From NCBI RefSeq assembly GCF_019925205.1, contig NC_083562.1, forward strand, positions 9,982,001 to 10,046,000: DNA of 64,000 bases. The letters run 5' to 3'. Shown here one piece after another: positions 34,328 through 45,903 of the stretch. The position numbers were made by a program, and so were the translations under genes. Position 1 is the first letter of the stretch. Every line of letters begins with the position of its first letter. The notes under the pieces were generated by a model, which saw only the letters and a program-made list of their open reading frames with translations, ran no database searches and was not told the origin of the DNA. This DNA is from Metopolophium dirhodum. Lineage: Eukaryota > Arthropoda > Insecta > Hemiptera > Aphididae.

Positions 34328-35261
34328 TTTTATAAAAAAAAACGGTTATGACAGTTACAAAAAATAAAGATAAAAACACTGCACATTATTTAAAATCAGT
34401 ATAATGAATATTGATTATACATATTATATTAATATAATATTCATTGATCCGCTCAGAATCTAAAACAATGTAAAAACTGATGCGATGAATCAGTCAGTCA
34501 GAAAAATGTATTTTATATAATATATACTATATAGATAATACATATATAAAGTAATTATAATTTTTAATATTTTAATCTTTTAGAGGTAACCTACCTACTT
34601 GCAGTTGAGGACTGAAGGTTAAAACTTAAAATGTTAGCAAATAACTTTTGACATGAATTGCGTCAATAAAATAAATATCCTCTATCCTTCTATTTTTTTT
34701 TAAATACTTTCGTCGTATTATTATTTATTTTTTTCTGTGTTATTAAGTCTTAAGTCTTTTTTTTATCTTCTATTCACTTTCAGCTTGGTATTATTGACTA
34801 TATTGTCGTATATTTTAAATTATTTATTTCCCTATAAACGTTTTCTTCAAGTTATATAACAATGGGTTTATATCTTGATACTGCCATTTATTTCTCGAGT
34901 AAAATAGTTGTGCATTTCAGTCTGTTGTTTACGGTGCGTTTAATAGTTTGTTCCTCTTATGACATATTATAGGTATCTTAGGATATGTTATTACGAAGTC
35001 ATATAGATTACAGACTATATATAGTATATATACATTCATAGTATTGCAATTGAAATTATAGTAATACAATAAACACAATGGTTGTTAATCGAATTGTCCG
35101 TTTATAAGAATATATCATATTTATTATTTATATAAACGAATGACATATCTTAGGATATATGGTTATACATGTTTTCAAATGCACAGCGCACACACTTGCG
35201 CATTCGACCGGGATAGCCAAATCTAAGCACGGGGAGCTATAATTCACCATCAATCGCATCA

Positions 35262-35386
35262 CAGGCGCGAAGAGGGTAGGGCTTTAGGGGCTAAACCGCC
35301 CCCTCAAACATTATTTGATTTTAAGCTTATTCGATATTATCAAAGTAAGGCCCCTCCAAATCCCAAACGCTATATTTGCGCCTATA
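35262..35386. mobile_element. possible hAT-type MITE
   Basis: Left CAGGCGCGAAGAGGG and the reverse complement of the right, TATAGGCGCAAATATAG, pair imperfectly around AGGCGC. The interior has paired GGGGC and GCCCC runs. No convincing 8-bp duplication was found, so this is tentative. Confidence 0.35.
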
Positions 35387-35421
35387 TGATCATCATTATA
35401 CAAGCATTAACGTATTATAGT

Positions 35422-35428
<7 letters not shown>

Positions 35429-35452
<24 letters not shown>
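35429..35452. repeat. AT microsatellite
   Basis: Twelve AT units in tandem. Confidence 0.9.
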
Positions 35453-35456
<4 letters not shown>

Positions 35457-35539
35457 CATTTCTACAGTGTTATGTGTGTACTATTATTGTTATTATACTT
35501 ATTGGGTATTTTAAATTTGTTCGTATGAAATCGACAACA

Positions 35540-36095
35540 TAATATGACGTATGTTGTATGGGTATGGCACACGCTTTGGTGTTGGCACATCGCCGAGGTG
35601 TCGGCGGCGGCGTCGAAGGCTGCGTGTCCCTCTATAATCATTATCATCATTATTATTATCATCGCATTATCGAGAACGGCGGTGGCCACGGATTGGCCGA
35701 CGACCGTCCTGCCCATTTTTTCCTCTCTGGTCCAGCCGCCGCTCCGCCCGGGGTGACAGTCCGCCCGGTCACTCCAACCGGTTGCATTGGTAATGCGTGA
35801 ACCGTGTACGACGGGTGTAAACAATATTAACGGTCCGGTATACGCGTTTACGGTACTCGTTCGTGTAAATATTAACTTTGTGTATATTTTATACGTGCGA
35901 GCCTCGATGAAATACAATAACAATAATTAGTTGCGGTTTTGCGTATTTTTATATTTTTTACTTTTTTGATTAATAGAAAAAAAATCGCATTTCAAATTTT
36001 TTTAAAACGATTATTTTGGTTATTGGCGTGTACCTTATAATATTATAATAAAACGACGGTCGCTCGAGCGCGAGCGCTATCGAAATAATAACGGT
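35540..36095 (+). promoter_or_regulatory. GC/CpG-richer 5' flank of FoxF, probable promoter/5'UTR
   Basis: The segment 35,560-35,800 is much richer in G, C and CpG than anything within several kb and lies directly before the FoxF start. It is open on the plus strand at 35558-35800 (80 residues, beginning MGMAHALVLAHRRG and ending in a TGA) and on the minus strand at 35462-35923, without domains. It could be untranslated leader with an upstream ORF, or core promoter. The ATG at 36096 has context AACGGTATGG. No TATA box can be placed confidently. Confidence 0.45.
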
Positions 36096-36413
36096 ATGGA
36101 TATTATGATGATCGTTAAGACTGAAGACGAAAATGACGAGAGAAAATCTCTCAACAACAGCAATAATAATAACAACAACAATAACAACAACAACAACAAT
36201 AACAATTGTAAGAAGAACAACGGCGTCGGGACGACAGCGAAAACGGTGGCAACAACTGGTGGCGTCGGGACAGGCAGGTCCGAAAAACCACCCTACTCGT
36301 ATATAGCTTTAATCGTCATGGCAATCCAGAGTTCACCGGTGAAAAGGCTCACCCTCAGCGAAATATACTCTTTCCTCCAGCACAGATTCCCTTTCTTCAG
36401 AGGTTCCTATCAG
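36096..36413 (+). CDS. FoxF: FoxF exon 1 (coding)
   Basis: 106 codons from ATG to GGTTCCTATCAG, then the donor GTAAAT at 36414. It encodes the Asn-rich start and forkhead helices 1-2 up to FFRGSYQ. The Asn run is coded by mixed AAC and AAT, with no long pure tract. Confidence 0.93.
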
Positions 36414-39400
36414 GTAAATACACGTACCGCATAATATATTGTTACTTGAAATATATGATAAGAATAATCACAGTGTATAACCGTATAGCTAGGTCTATTA
36501 CCTATTGCAGTATAGTGGGTATATACATAATAGTACACGATATACATATACTTGGAGGTACCTATACTTAAAATGTATTGTTTATCTTTTAAATAATATT
36601 CAATCGACCTTTTTTTTTGGAAAATAATAAAATTAACTATTCGTAGATAGGTACCCACTTATAGTATTTTTTTTTTTTTTAAATAAAAGTAATTCTCTTT
36701 CTCTCCCACAGTGTAGTAGTATACACTTTATAGTAGGTATGCAGTTTGTGTATATAGTAAAAGTAGATTCGAGTTTAATATGTATACAGTACTTATGGGT
36801 GTATTTTTATGTTTTATAGTTGGTCAAAACATATTAGGTAAATTATTCAAACTGTCTGCGTGTATAAGACAATAATATTATTGACTACTGTATATTTATA
36901 TAATATGTACCTATATAATATTATAAATTATAATGTTAGTATCTACCTATATGGCTATAATATGTCTATGTATATAAAGATTAATAAATAATAACGTATT
37001 AATATATAATATGTAAAATTCGTTGATTTATTTTAAACAGTCTTTGTTTTTGGCTATTTTACAATAAATACTATTATTATTATAGTAATATAAATGGTAA
37101 ATAAATACCTGTATAAATTCAGTAGTTTTTTGTGTTAAAGTGTAATCGAGTGTTAATTGCTATACCTTGATGCTATACCATGATGACTCCTAAATAAGTG
37201 TATTATTCTATAGAGAATTCTGAATAGTGATAGAAGTCATATTTTATTTTTTTGGAGGGGGGGGGGGTGACTAAAAGGAAACATAAATTTCTCGGGGTGA
37301 AATTTTTTGTATAGCCAGTTTTATGTTCATCATTTTAAAATATGTATAATATTATAAATACATTTAGTAGGTAGCTCAAAATCTCACAAAATAAATAATA
37401 CTTTTTTAGTATAATTTATAACTTTACATTTTAAATATTAAAGACGTAAAATAAAACTAGTTTATTTTTCCTTAAACAAACTGCTTGGTATCAAAAATAA
37501 ACATTAGCTTTTTGATTTTTTTCTATTTGAATTCTTGTAAAATATGTGTAATTCTCTTTTCACATTTAGGTACATATATAATACTTGATATTCGTGTTTG
37601 TATCTACATTTTATATTATATTTGTACAGCATTCATTCGTTTTACATTTTCCAGACTTTCGAAAGTAAATATCAACTTAATACAATTTGTGTTGTGTTGA
37701 CATTTTTTATGTGTATGCTGTATAGTTAACATTTTACTTATTGCAATTGCATCAAATAATTAAGAATTAAGATAATATTGTAACGTTTACAATTGAATCT
37801 AACTGTATTGTGATTTTGAAAACAATTGATGTTAATATAATAATATTATGTGATCAAACGAAACAAAACTAATAATTTATGTCGACGGAAAAATCGGTAC
37901 AAAACTCCAACGTCGGCTTTACGTTTTCAACGCGAGGTTCATATCTATTTGAAAATTTAACAATACGATTTAACTATAATACGAATGTTTTTACTTGCGC
38001 CTGGTCTGCTGTTTTTCTGTACTCGCGTGTTATATAGCCATTTAAAATTATAATATTTTCAATGGTTGGAACTTAGAAGTAGTGTACTGGTTGTAGCGTC
38101 GCTATAGTAGCACAATACTTTTTTTTGAAACGGTGTAGGTATTGTTGTACTGTGTTGTTTCAGTATAGTTACTAGTTAGCTACAGTACTACAGTAGCAAT
38201 TGTTTATTGTAAATACAGCGAACATTTCTATTTTACTTCTTTGAACACTACTTTTTACAAGCATTTACAGTTCGTAAATTGTATAGTATTTCTATTAATT
38301 TGTACTAAAAATTAATGAATAAGATCCATTTTAAATAAAAAAATGTACCTATAGGTACACATCATAATATTATATTCTAACAAAATACTACAATATTATG
38401 TAACATCCAAATTGTGCCGTTTTTGTGGATAGTTTAAGGTTACCACTTATATCAGCTTCACTTAAGACTTTTTTTATTCACCGGTTACCAGCATTTATTG
38501 CTGCTAAAAAACTAAAAAAAAGTACTTAAGTACTTCGTTTTATAAAGCGCTCTATACATTTGCATAAAAGTAGTTATTAATGTAGTGAACTTTTTATTTG
38601 TATTTATATTTTTGTAACATTAAAACGGTATAGCACTATAGTGTATACATCAACAATAGTGATTTCCAATTGTTCCAACCATTGATAATATTATACTATA
38701 TTATCCAACTCAATCTAAACCAATATCATAAGGATTGTAATTCAATTGTTTTCATTATAATAGGTATAGTATATAACTATTATTCACGTATATATAAGAT
38801 GTGGATACCTAATTCTTTTTATTAAGTTTAAATAAATAAGTAAATTAATAAACATAACTCTGTTGACCTGTAAATTCTCCGTACTCGCTGTAAACACTTT
38901 ATCCTAAATGTCTCCCGTACCTGAAATAGTATATTTTACCGGGATACCGATTACCAAGTATACTCACATGGCGGCACACCAAGCTTTTAGATGCACGTCT
39001 CAAAAAAACTTAAAATTTGAAAATTATATTTAAGTATTATACAATAAATCATAAAATTATATTTAATTATACATTTACTTTAAATCGTTTTATTTTTATC
39101 TTTTCCGAATCACTCCTCCTCTTTATGTATGTACCATAAATTCTATGCTGCGGATCGCGTAACGTAAAATAAAAACCTATGAAAGTGGAAATATTATATT
39201 TAATATTATGATAAATTACGCACCTTTCTATGTGTGCGTTATACTTACAGTATTGATGTTTGGCATTTAAATACGCGTTATCCGAATTCATGCATACATT
39301 GTTAAATATATTATATCATATAAAACTATTTAACTATGTAGTAAAACTAATGATTTTGCATAGGGATGGAAAAACTCAGTGCGGCATAACCTATCACTTA

Positions 39401-42400
39401 ACGAATGTTTCATCAAGCTACCGAAAGGGCTTGGACGTCCAGGCAAAGGTCACTACTGGACGGTGGATCCAGCTTCGGAGTTGATGTTTGAAGAGAGCTC
39501 GTTCAGGCGAAGACCCCGGGGATTTCGTCGCAAGTGCCAACAGAAGACTGCTGGACCGATCGGTGGCGTCGGTAATGGTTACCAAACGTCACAGTACCAC
39601 CAGCACCTCCACCACCATCACCATCACCAGAATCTACAGTTGCAGCAACAGCAACAGCATCACCATCATCCGTCCGTCCAACAGCAGCAACCGCAGTCGT
39701 TGCCACAGACACAGCCGTCACCGGTTCTGCCACCTCCACAGCCATCACAGCCTCCACAGCAACAGCAACAGCAATCAATTGCCACTCAACCGCATACGCA
39801 ACAACCGCAACCACAGTCACAGGCGGCGGCGTGTTACCTGCACGACCAGTACGACTACAAGGACGCCACGGCTGCAATGGTCGCGGGATACCACCACCAG
39901 CAGCAACAGCAACAGGACTACAGTAGTGGTGCAGGCAATGGTGGAATTGGTGTCAGCGGTGGTGGAGGGTACTGCAGCAGAAACGACCAATTGGACCATT
40001 TTGCGGCCAGCTTTTGGCAAAGCCAAAAGTCTGACGGTTACGTCGGAGGTGCAGGTGGTTACCAAGAACAGTTTGATTACGGTTGCCAGTATAACTTGAC
40101 TCACGACAATGGTGAGTACCTCCTTAATTTTTTTTACAAGTAAAACCCATTTTATCTATAAAAATCATTAGCTATACATATTATATAGTCATACTGTACA
40201 GTGTAGTAAACGAGTATACTTTATAGAGGTTGTTGAATCGATAGCGTTGTATATATTTCATATTTGTATGAATGGTTGAGGGGGATAGTACGGCGACAAA
40301 TATGTGAGCACGTTTGTTGTATTGTGCGGTGACTATGGACTATGGAGTGTTTGACCACTCGTGGCGTGTAGGTGAAGAGTCAAGAGGCAATAACGATTCA
40401 ATTAGAACTTTATACGACATCACCTGCAGGTTGTGTCAAAACAAGAATTTGCACATCAAGCGTTCCGGTGACCTCGATCTCAGGTCTTAACCTACAAACT
40501 ATATGTCTGGTCGTAAAGGATTTTTTGCATTTCATTCAATACATTTTATGTCAACGATCCTATTGAAAAAAATATCCATATGCATATAATAATATGATAT
40601 ATACTATATCCATTACGTGATACTCAAGCGCTTAATAGTGTACGTCATTATAATATGTCATGTGTGCGTTGTGCCTATTATAAGGTGTAATACAATATTA
40701 TAGAATATATTTCTAAAGTTTTTATTAATAAATTGTTTCCATAAAATATTGGAACTCGCAAAAAAATCAAAAGAAACCAAACGTCTATAGACTTATAAGT
40801 ATATTAATTAAAGTTGTATAACTAGAAAATTAATTAGTAAAGCATTTTTAAATAAAGAATAAGATAACTCTAATAAATTACAGTTTAAATTTTGAAATAA
40901 ATCTTTGAAAATTAACTACCTAACTACCTAACTAATGAATTTAAATCGATTGTATTAACAAACAGAATTATAAATTTCGATCGCATCCTCTATTAACTAT
41001 TTTTTTTTTTTAATAATAATAAGATACAGCGTACATATAATATCTAAATCATGTATGCAAAGTAAATTATATATTATATTATGTATTAATTATAGCATCA
41101 TTATTTACTATAATTATATTATAATAGTATATATTATAATTTATAGGTATATGTAATGTTAAAATACTGTATTGATACCTAAAATAGGTACTTTGTAAAT
41201 TATAACATCGTACCTTAATTAATATTGAAAAAAATAGATTTTTTTACGTTTGAACATTGGCGCAACTAGGGGGGAGGGGGGTTAGCCCCCCTGACTAAGA
41301 TTTAGCCCCCCCTAAAAATATCCCTAATTGATTTAGATATAAGCCTCTTATAGGTTATTTTTAATAAATAGTTTTGTTAGCCCCCGCAGAATTTTAACCC
41401 TAGTTTCGCCTATGCGTTTGAAGCATAAATTTACATTAAATAATAAAGCAATAAAGACGATCTATTTTTTGATATTGTGACAGGGAAAATATAATTATTA
41501 TATAGATTAATAGACGTTAAATTAATTATTGTTTTGCTATTATTACAGCGATAAGAAAAAAATGATTTTAAATGTATTCTTTCATAGTTTAATATTTATT
41601 CAATTTTGAATTTTTATTCATTTCAAATATGCCGAGCATACTTACAGGCGTAGTGTGATCAAATGCTTCAAATGCTTCAAATGTGTTCAAATAGTTTACT
41701 ACACATACCTGTAGGGATACCTTTTTATGACTCAAAAATATTAGTTATAATAAAATAATCTTTTTCTTTGATATCATAAAATATTTATTTTTCATAAAAA
41801 CTTTAAATTACCTAATAACTCGCTGTGGACTATTATAGGTTAGATATTGATTGACTATAAATGCCACTCTGTAAAAATAGTTTACAACAACAAAATGCAA
41901 AACGGTTTTGACAGGTACAGTCATTTAAACGCAGTAAAAACCCATTTAAAAGCGATTCTGAATTTGGTTTATCCAGAAACGGAAATTATTTTGTTTTAAA
42001 ATTGGAGCATGCTCGCCGAATAATAAATTAAGCAGGTTTATAAGATTTTATGATAAAAAAAACTAGGAAATTTTAAAATGAACTCTCTAAGATATGATGT
42101 ATTCAACTATATGTAAGCATGTTAAATGTATTATCTACAAAGAAACTGCTTTTCTACATTAAGCTTTTAGAAATTTTCCATCAGGCGTCAGTAATATATA
42201 AATAATTTAATAATAACAGGTCGTACAATATATTTTATATATGGGTTTCAAGCGCCGCTGTAAGAGGGTTGTATACAGTTTCAAAAGAAAAATTATTTTT
42301 GATAAAGAAACCTAATGCTTTTCTAATTTCTCAAAACTAAAAACTTTTCACATAAATAAAAATATAGTAAACAACTAAACGTTAATACATTATTATTATT

Positions 42401-44480
42401 ATTTTATTACCAGCCGCTGGCCATGACAAACAAAATATAATTTTACTCGACACACTTGCAGCAGCCTCTACCAAAAGTCTCTATGTTATTCCCCAAATCA
42501 AATAAAAATGTTACCTTAAATGCTAAATACTCCCAACCACCCATGAACAATAATAATAATAATAATAATGATAATAATGATATTAATTTAAAACTCGGTC
42601 GTTATACAGACACCGTACTGGTACACACGCACAAAACAGCCTAATGGTTATTACGAGCTGCTAACACAATAATCCTCACGGGCCTTATGCACTGTGGCCA
42701 TATTATTATTATTATTATTATTATAGTCATACTATATTTTAATACTTGTGATATCGAAACCAAGTGGCACGAGTACTCCGAGTATTTATCGTTATTGTTA
42801 TTGCCACGCAGAAAACTACGCTTCGGGTGGACACAAACCAAACGCAGCACAGAGCAATAATAATAATAATTACTATAATAGTATTATAACCCGAGCCTGA
42901 ATTAAAATAATAAAATTAACGCGCTGATATATAGTGATCATCGTCGTATTATTACGCGTACCTATATTACACTCTTAAAAGTTAAAATAATAGTGATAAT
43001 TTTTTATCGGGATCTTCGGACCGATTTACAACAACTGCACGGTCTATTTACGCGTAGGTATTTTGTATTTATAATAACCGTCATAATATTATATGCTCCC
43101 GGGACGAAGTTTTTTTTTTCGAATCTTGTACTCAAAAGTAATACTTTTCACTTTTTATTTTTTAAACAAATCATTATTGTTTCTGTTTGTCAGAGTAATA
43201 AATAATATGTAGTATCGATGTGGTTTTTGTCGATTCGGATTTACTGAATACTCGTTGAACCGCATTTTAAACATGACGTACATATACATAATATATATTA
43301 TATATATGTGTGTGTATTATAATATATAATAGTCCGACGATTTTAAAAAGTGAAACAAACGCGACCTTTGTGTGCATATCGTTTATATCGTACGACATGG
43401 CGTTTTTAGTTGTTTACGAACAGTGTTTAGGTCGCGAGCACGCATCGTTTAAATGCGTTTCGTTGTGCATTCATAAAAAATAAACCCCCGTGGACCAATT
43501 TTATATCACATGTTGGCAATAAATAGTGTGTTGTGACTGACAAACAGTGTCCTATAAAAAGAAAACCTCGTTGTCTTATTATAATAAATATAATATATAA
43601 CATAAATGGGTCAAACCATGGTTTTTTATGCATATTGATATTGTATTTTTTATTCTGACCTACATATTATTATTATGTACGATACGATCCCTTTGACCTC
43701 CACGTATTTAGACGACCGCAACGTCTAATTGTGTGGGACACCCCCTCGGGTGAGCACTGCAGTGTGGTCGTGTGTGCTACAGTGTAAAATACTCACCATT
43801 ATATACATTATACATATACGGTGTCTCACAGAGAGCGAGAGTTGAGAGTAGGTATATAATAATAATATAATGTGCAGAGCTGGGTGCAAGATGACGACGA
43901 GTGTTCTGCACCGTGCAGTCGCATTATATATATATATATAGGTATTTAATTATTTTCGTATGCAAGGTCAAGAGGTCTCGTCACCGATCGCGTAGGTCCT
44001 CCGAAACGCACGTGGCCTTGTCAAAATATATGTACATATATACATGAAATATATAATTTAAAACAAAACCACTTGTTGACTGTGAAATACGATGACATAT
44101 TTTTTCCTTCTTAGTTAAACGTGTCGATTTCGCCACACATTGGCTAAAAGTCAAAAAGGTACAAGTGGCCAAGTGGGTGTGAAAAATGTATATACGCTCG
44201 CAGACGCCAGCCATTATATAATATCATATTTTTAGTCGTCTAGAGTCTGACGTCGACGTCGACGACGACGTTAATCTGTTATTTATTGAACACCTATTAA
44301 TTTTAATATTTATTTTTTTTCCATCTATTCGTTTCAGGTTATAGTACGGCTGCTAGAAGATCGGCGACTGCGGCCGGACAAACACAACAGACTGTCATGG
44401 ACAACGCTATGAACACCACTAGCGGATTACCACAACACATAAGTCTCCACCATTATTATGACTGTCCAAAGTTTTGTTAG
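36096..44480 (+). CDS. FoxF: FoxF-class forkhead transcription factor (biniou orthologue)
   Basis: Exons 36096-36413, 39364-40111 and 44338-44480 join in frame (donor phases 0 and 1) to give 402 residues and a TAG stop. The N-terminus is acidic, followed by an Asn-rich run (about residues 20-37). The forkhead domain spans about 64-160: KPPYSYIALIVMAIQSS, LTLSEIYSFLQHRFPFF, then WKNSVRHNLSLNECFIK (recognition helix), LPKGLGRPGKGHYW and the wing FRRRPRGFRRKCQ. The FRRRPRGFRRKC tail and MFEESSFRRR are hallmarks of FoxF rather than FoxA, C or L. The region 180-250 is His-, Gln- and Pro-rich. The C-terminus ends HHYYDCPKFC. In flies FoxF/biniou specifies visceral mesoderm, and nuclear DNA binding is expected. 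All residues of the recognition helix are intact, so the gene looks functional. The 5' end of the transcript was not located. Confidence 0.95.
36414..39363 (+). other. FoxF: FoxF intron 1
   Basis: 2.95-kb GT...AG intron interrupting the forkhead domain between SYQ and GWKNS. It holds the hAT-like element at 38060-38684, an 11-G tract near 37,257 and otherwise AT-rich DNA. Confidence 0.9.
38060..38684. mobile_element. 625-bp hAT-like element in FoxF intron 1
   Basis: Ends CAATGGTTGGAAC and GTTCCAACCATTG are perfect inverted repeats of 13 bases, with further weak pairing. AT-rich flanks (AATATTTT and ATAATATT) do not give a clean 8-bp duplication. No coding frame is present. The inner TTAAGTACTTCG-type words are noncoding. 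Confidence 0.65.
39364..40111 (+). CDS. FoxF: FoxF exon 2 (coding)
   Basis: The acceptor CATAG precedes GGA TGG AAA AAC (GWKN). The exon ends GACAATG before the donor GTGAGT (40112). It encodes the rest of the forkhead domain and most of the His/Gln/Pro-rich activation-type region. Apparent frames on the minus strand here are shadows of the CAG/CAC repeats. Confidence 0.94.
40112..44337 (+). other. FoxF: FoxF intron 2
   Basis: 4.2-kb GT...AG intron with acceptor TTTCAG at 44332-44337. It contains the 160-bp hAT-type MITE at 41255-41414 and AAT/ATT microsatellites near 42,550 and 42,700. Open frames such as 42456-42644 are composition-driven. Confidence 0.88.
41255..41414. mobile_element. 160-bp hAT-type MITE, same end family as 12344-13452
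   Basis: Ends CATTGGCGCAACTAGGG and the inverse of CATAGGCGAAACTAGGG are flanked by an exact 8-bp duplication CGTTTGAA (41247-41254 and 41415-41422). The interior is G- and C-run rich (TTAGCCCCCC blocks). The ends match those of the larger element at 12.3 kb, so both may use the same transposase. Confidence 0.92.
44338..44480 (+). CDS. FoxF: FoxF exon 3 (coding, terminal)
   Basis: It starts GTTATAGTACG after TTTCAG. With the leftover G from exon 2 it reads GYSTAARRSATAAG and so on, to HHYYDCPKFC and TAG (44478-44480). It adds 46 residues after the split Gly codon. Confidence 0.85.
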
Positions 44481-45530
44481 GCTTTCGTCTTATATAATAT
44501 GAGTATATCGTACACGACGTATATTACGCGTCGGACTTTCACATTTCTAAAAAGTATCAAGCGTTTATTAACACTGCGCAGTAACACAATAGAAACCGTA
44601 GAAACTTCAAAAAGTATTTCTCATTGAAATCGGGTACCTATAATTTTCTTTTGTATATATAAATAAAAAATAAGATATATTTTGGCTAAATGTATGTTTA
44701 ATATTATCGTACATCACGAAATGTATATGACGCTCGTAAACATTAAAATGGATGGATAGCCAAATCGAAGCATTAGGTTATCGCGTGATTCCTTTCAACA
44801 ATATGTCTTTCACTTTTAAGTTTTAATGAATATCAGAATATGTTATCCTTAATCTGAATTATTTGATTAACCAGATCAGCTCATAAGGCATTCATACAAC
44901 ATTTTATAACTGACTCCAGTGCATGTGAGGAGTGCGCTGTGAGAACAGTATAATATTATATAAGTAACGGAATAATAATATTTTAAATCTATTTATGATA
45001 GGTTATTTAAAAATAAACATTTAAAGCAACACACATATTTCTTAGTTTATCCTTTTTTTTAAAAGAAACTTTTTGTTTTTACAAATTGAACACATATTAA
45101 CTATACCAACAGATATAAAAAAAATCATAATAAATTAAAGATACCGAACAAAAATTAATTTAATCTCTCAGTATGTATGCAACAAAAATATTACATGATG
45201 TTAGTTATATGTCATGAAGTTTTAATTTTAAGTTTAAAGTGTGATGTATATAATTTATTTATAAATTAATATATTTTTTCAAAATTTTGTAAATAATTTA
45301 ATAATTGGCCCAACCATCAGTTGTGCGAATACGAATATCGAACGTCTCTAGTCTCTATATAATATAATATAATATTAATTTATCGACAAAATGTGAATGT
45401 TCGATATTTTGTATTGATTAAAAGGCTGAAAATAGTATATTTAAATCAATATGTATTACTACGTATATGTAAATAGTTATACAATTATCTTAAGTACTTT
45501 TAAAACCGTTTTGTTAAGAAATAAAACATA
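44481..45530 (+). other. FoxF: FoxF 3' untranslated region (extent inferred)
   Basis: AATAAA signals lie at 44662-44667 and 45520-45525. Either could end the transcript. No other structure is seen. Confidence 0.45.
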
Positions 45531-45868
45531 ACGCACAAAAACCATGTATTTTAGTATGTGTATATATTATATAGTTTTGATGTTCTTTGCGTATATATGT
45601 ACAAAATATATATTATATAATTAAAGGTCCATTCACCGTGCATCTGTGTAGACATTATAAACAGCATTTTTTTTCCTTTTTTTGCGAGGAGAAATCTCAA
45701 ACGCACTTATCACTGCGCGTACATAAACGGAGCGCGTTTTAAATATGGTTGGAGGTGGAAATTAAAAAAAGGTTAAAACGTGCAAGACAGTAAACGCGGT
45801 AGGTACATATATATTCAATAATCGTATAGATACCCAAACGGACCACCCGGACCCATACGTGTGGTACT

Positions 45869-45871
<3 letters not shown>

Positions 45872-45901
<30 letters not shown>
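45872..45901. repeat. AC microsatellite
   Basis: Fifteen AC units. Confidence 0.92.

Positions 45902-45903
<2 letters not shown>

Larger units (their letters stand above)
34346..35539. other. AT-rich DNA upstream of FoxF
   Basis: It contains a weak MITE candidate (35262-35386) and an AT microsatellite (35429-35452). No gene is seen. Confidence 0.4.

Noticed and set aside
35462..35923. 153-codon minus-strand open frame upstream of FoxF
   Set aside because: No domain. It lies in GC-rich promoter-like DNA where stops are rare, and its ends are low complexity.
39488..40104. Long alternative frames over FoxF exon 2 on both strands
   Set aside because: Shadows of CAG/CAC-rich coding sequence. 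The forkhead frame is unambiguous.
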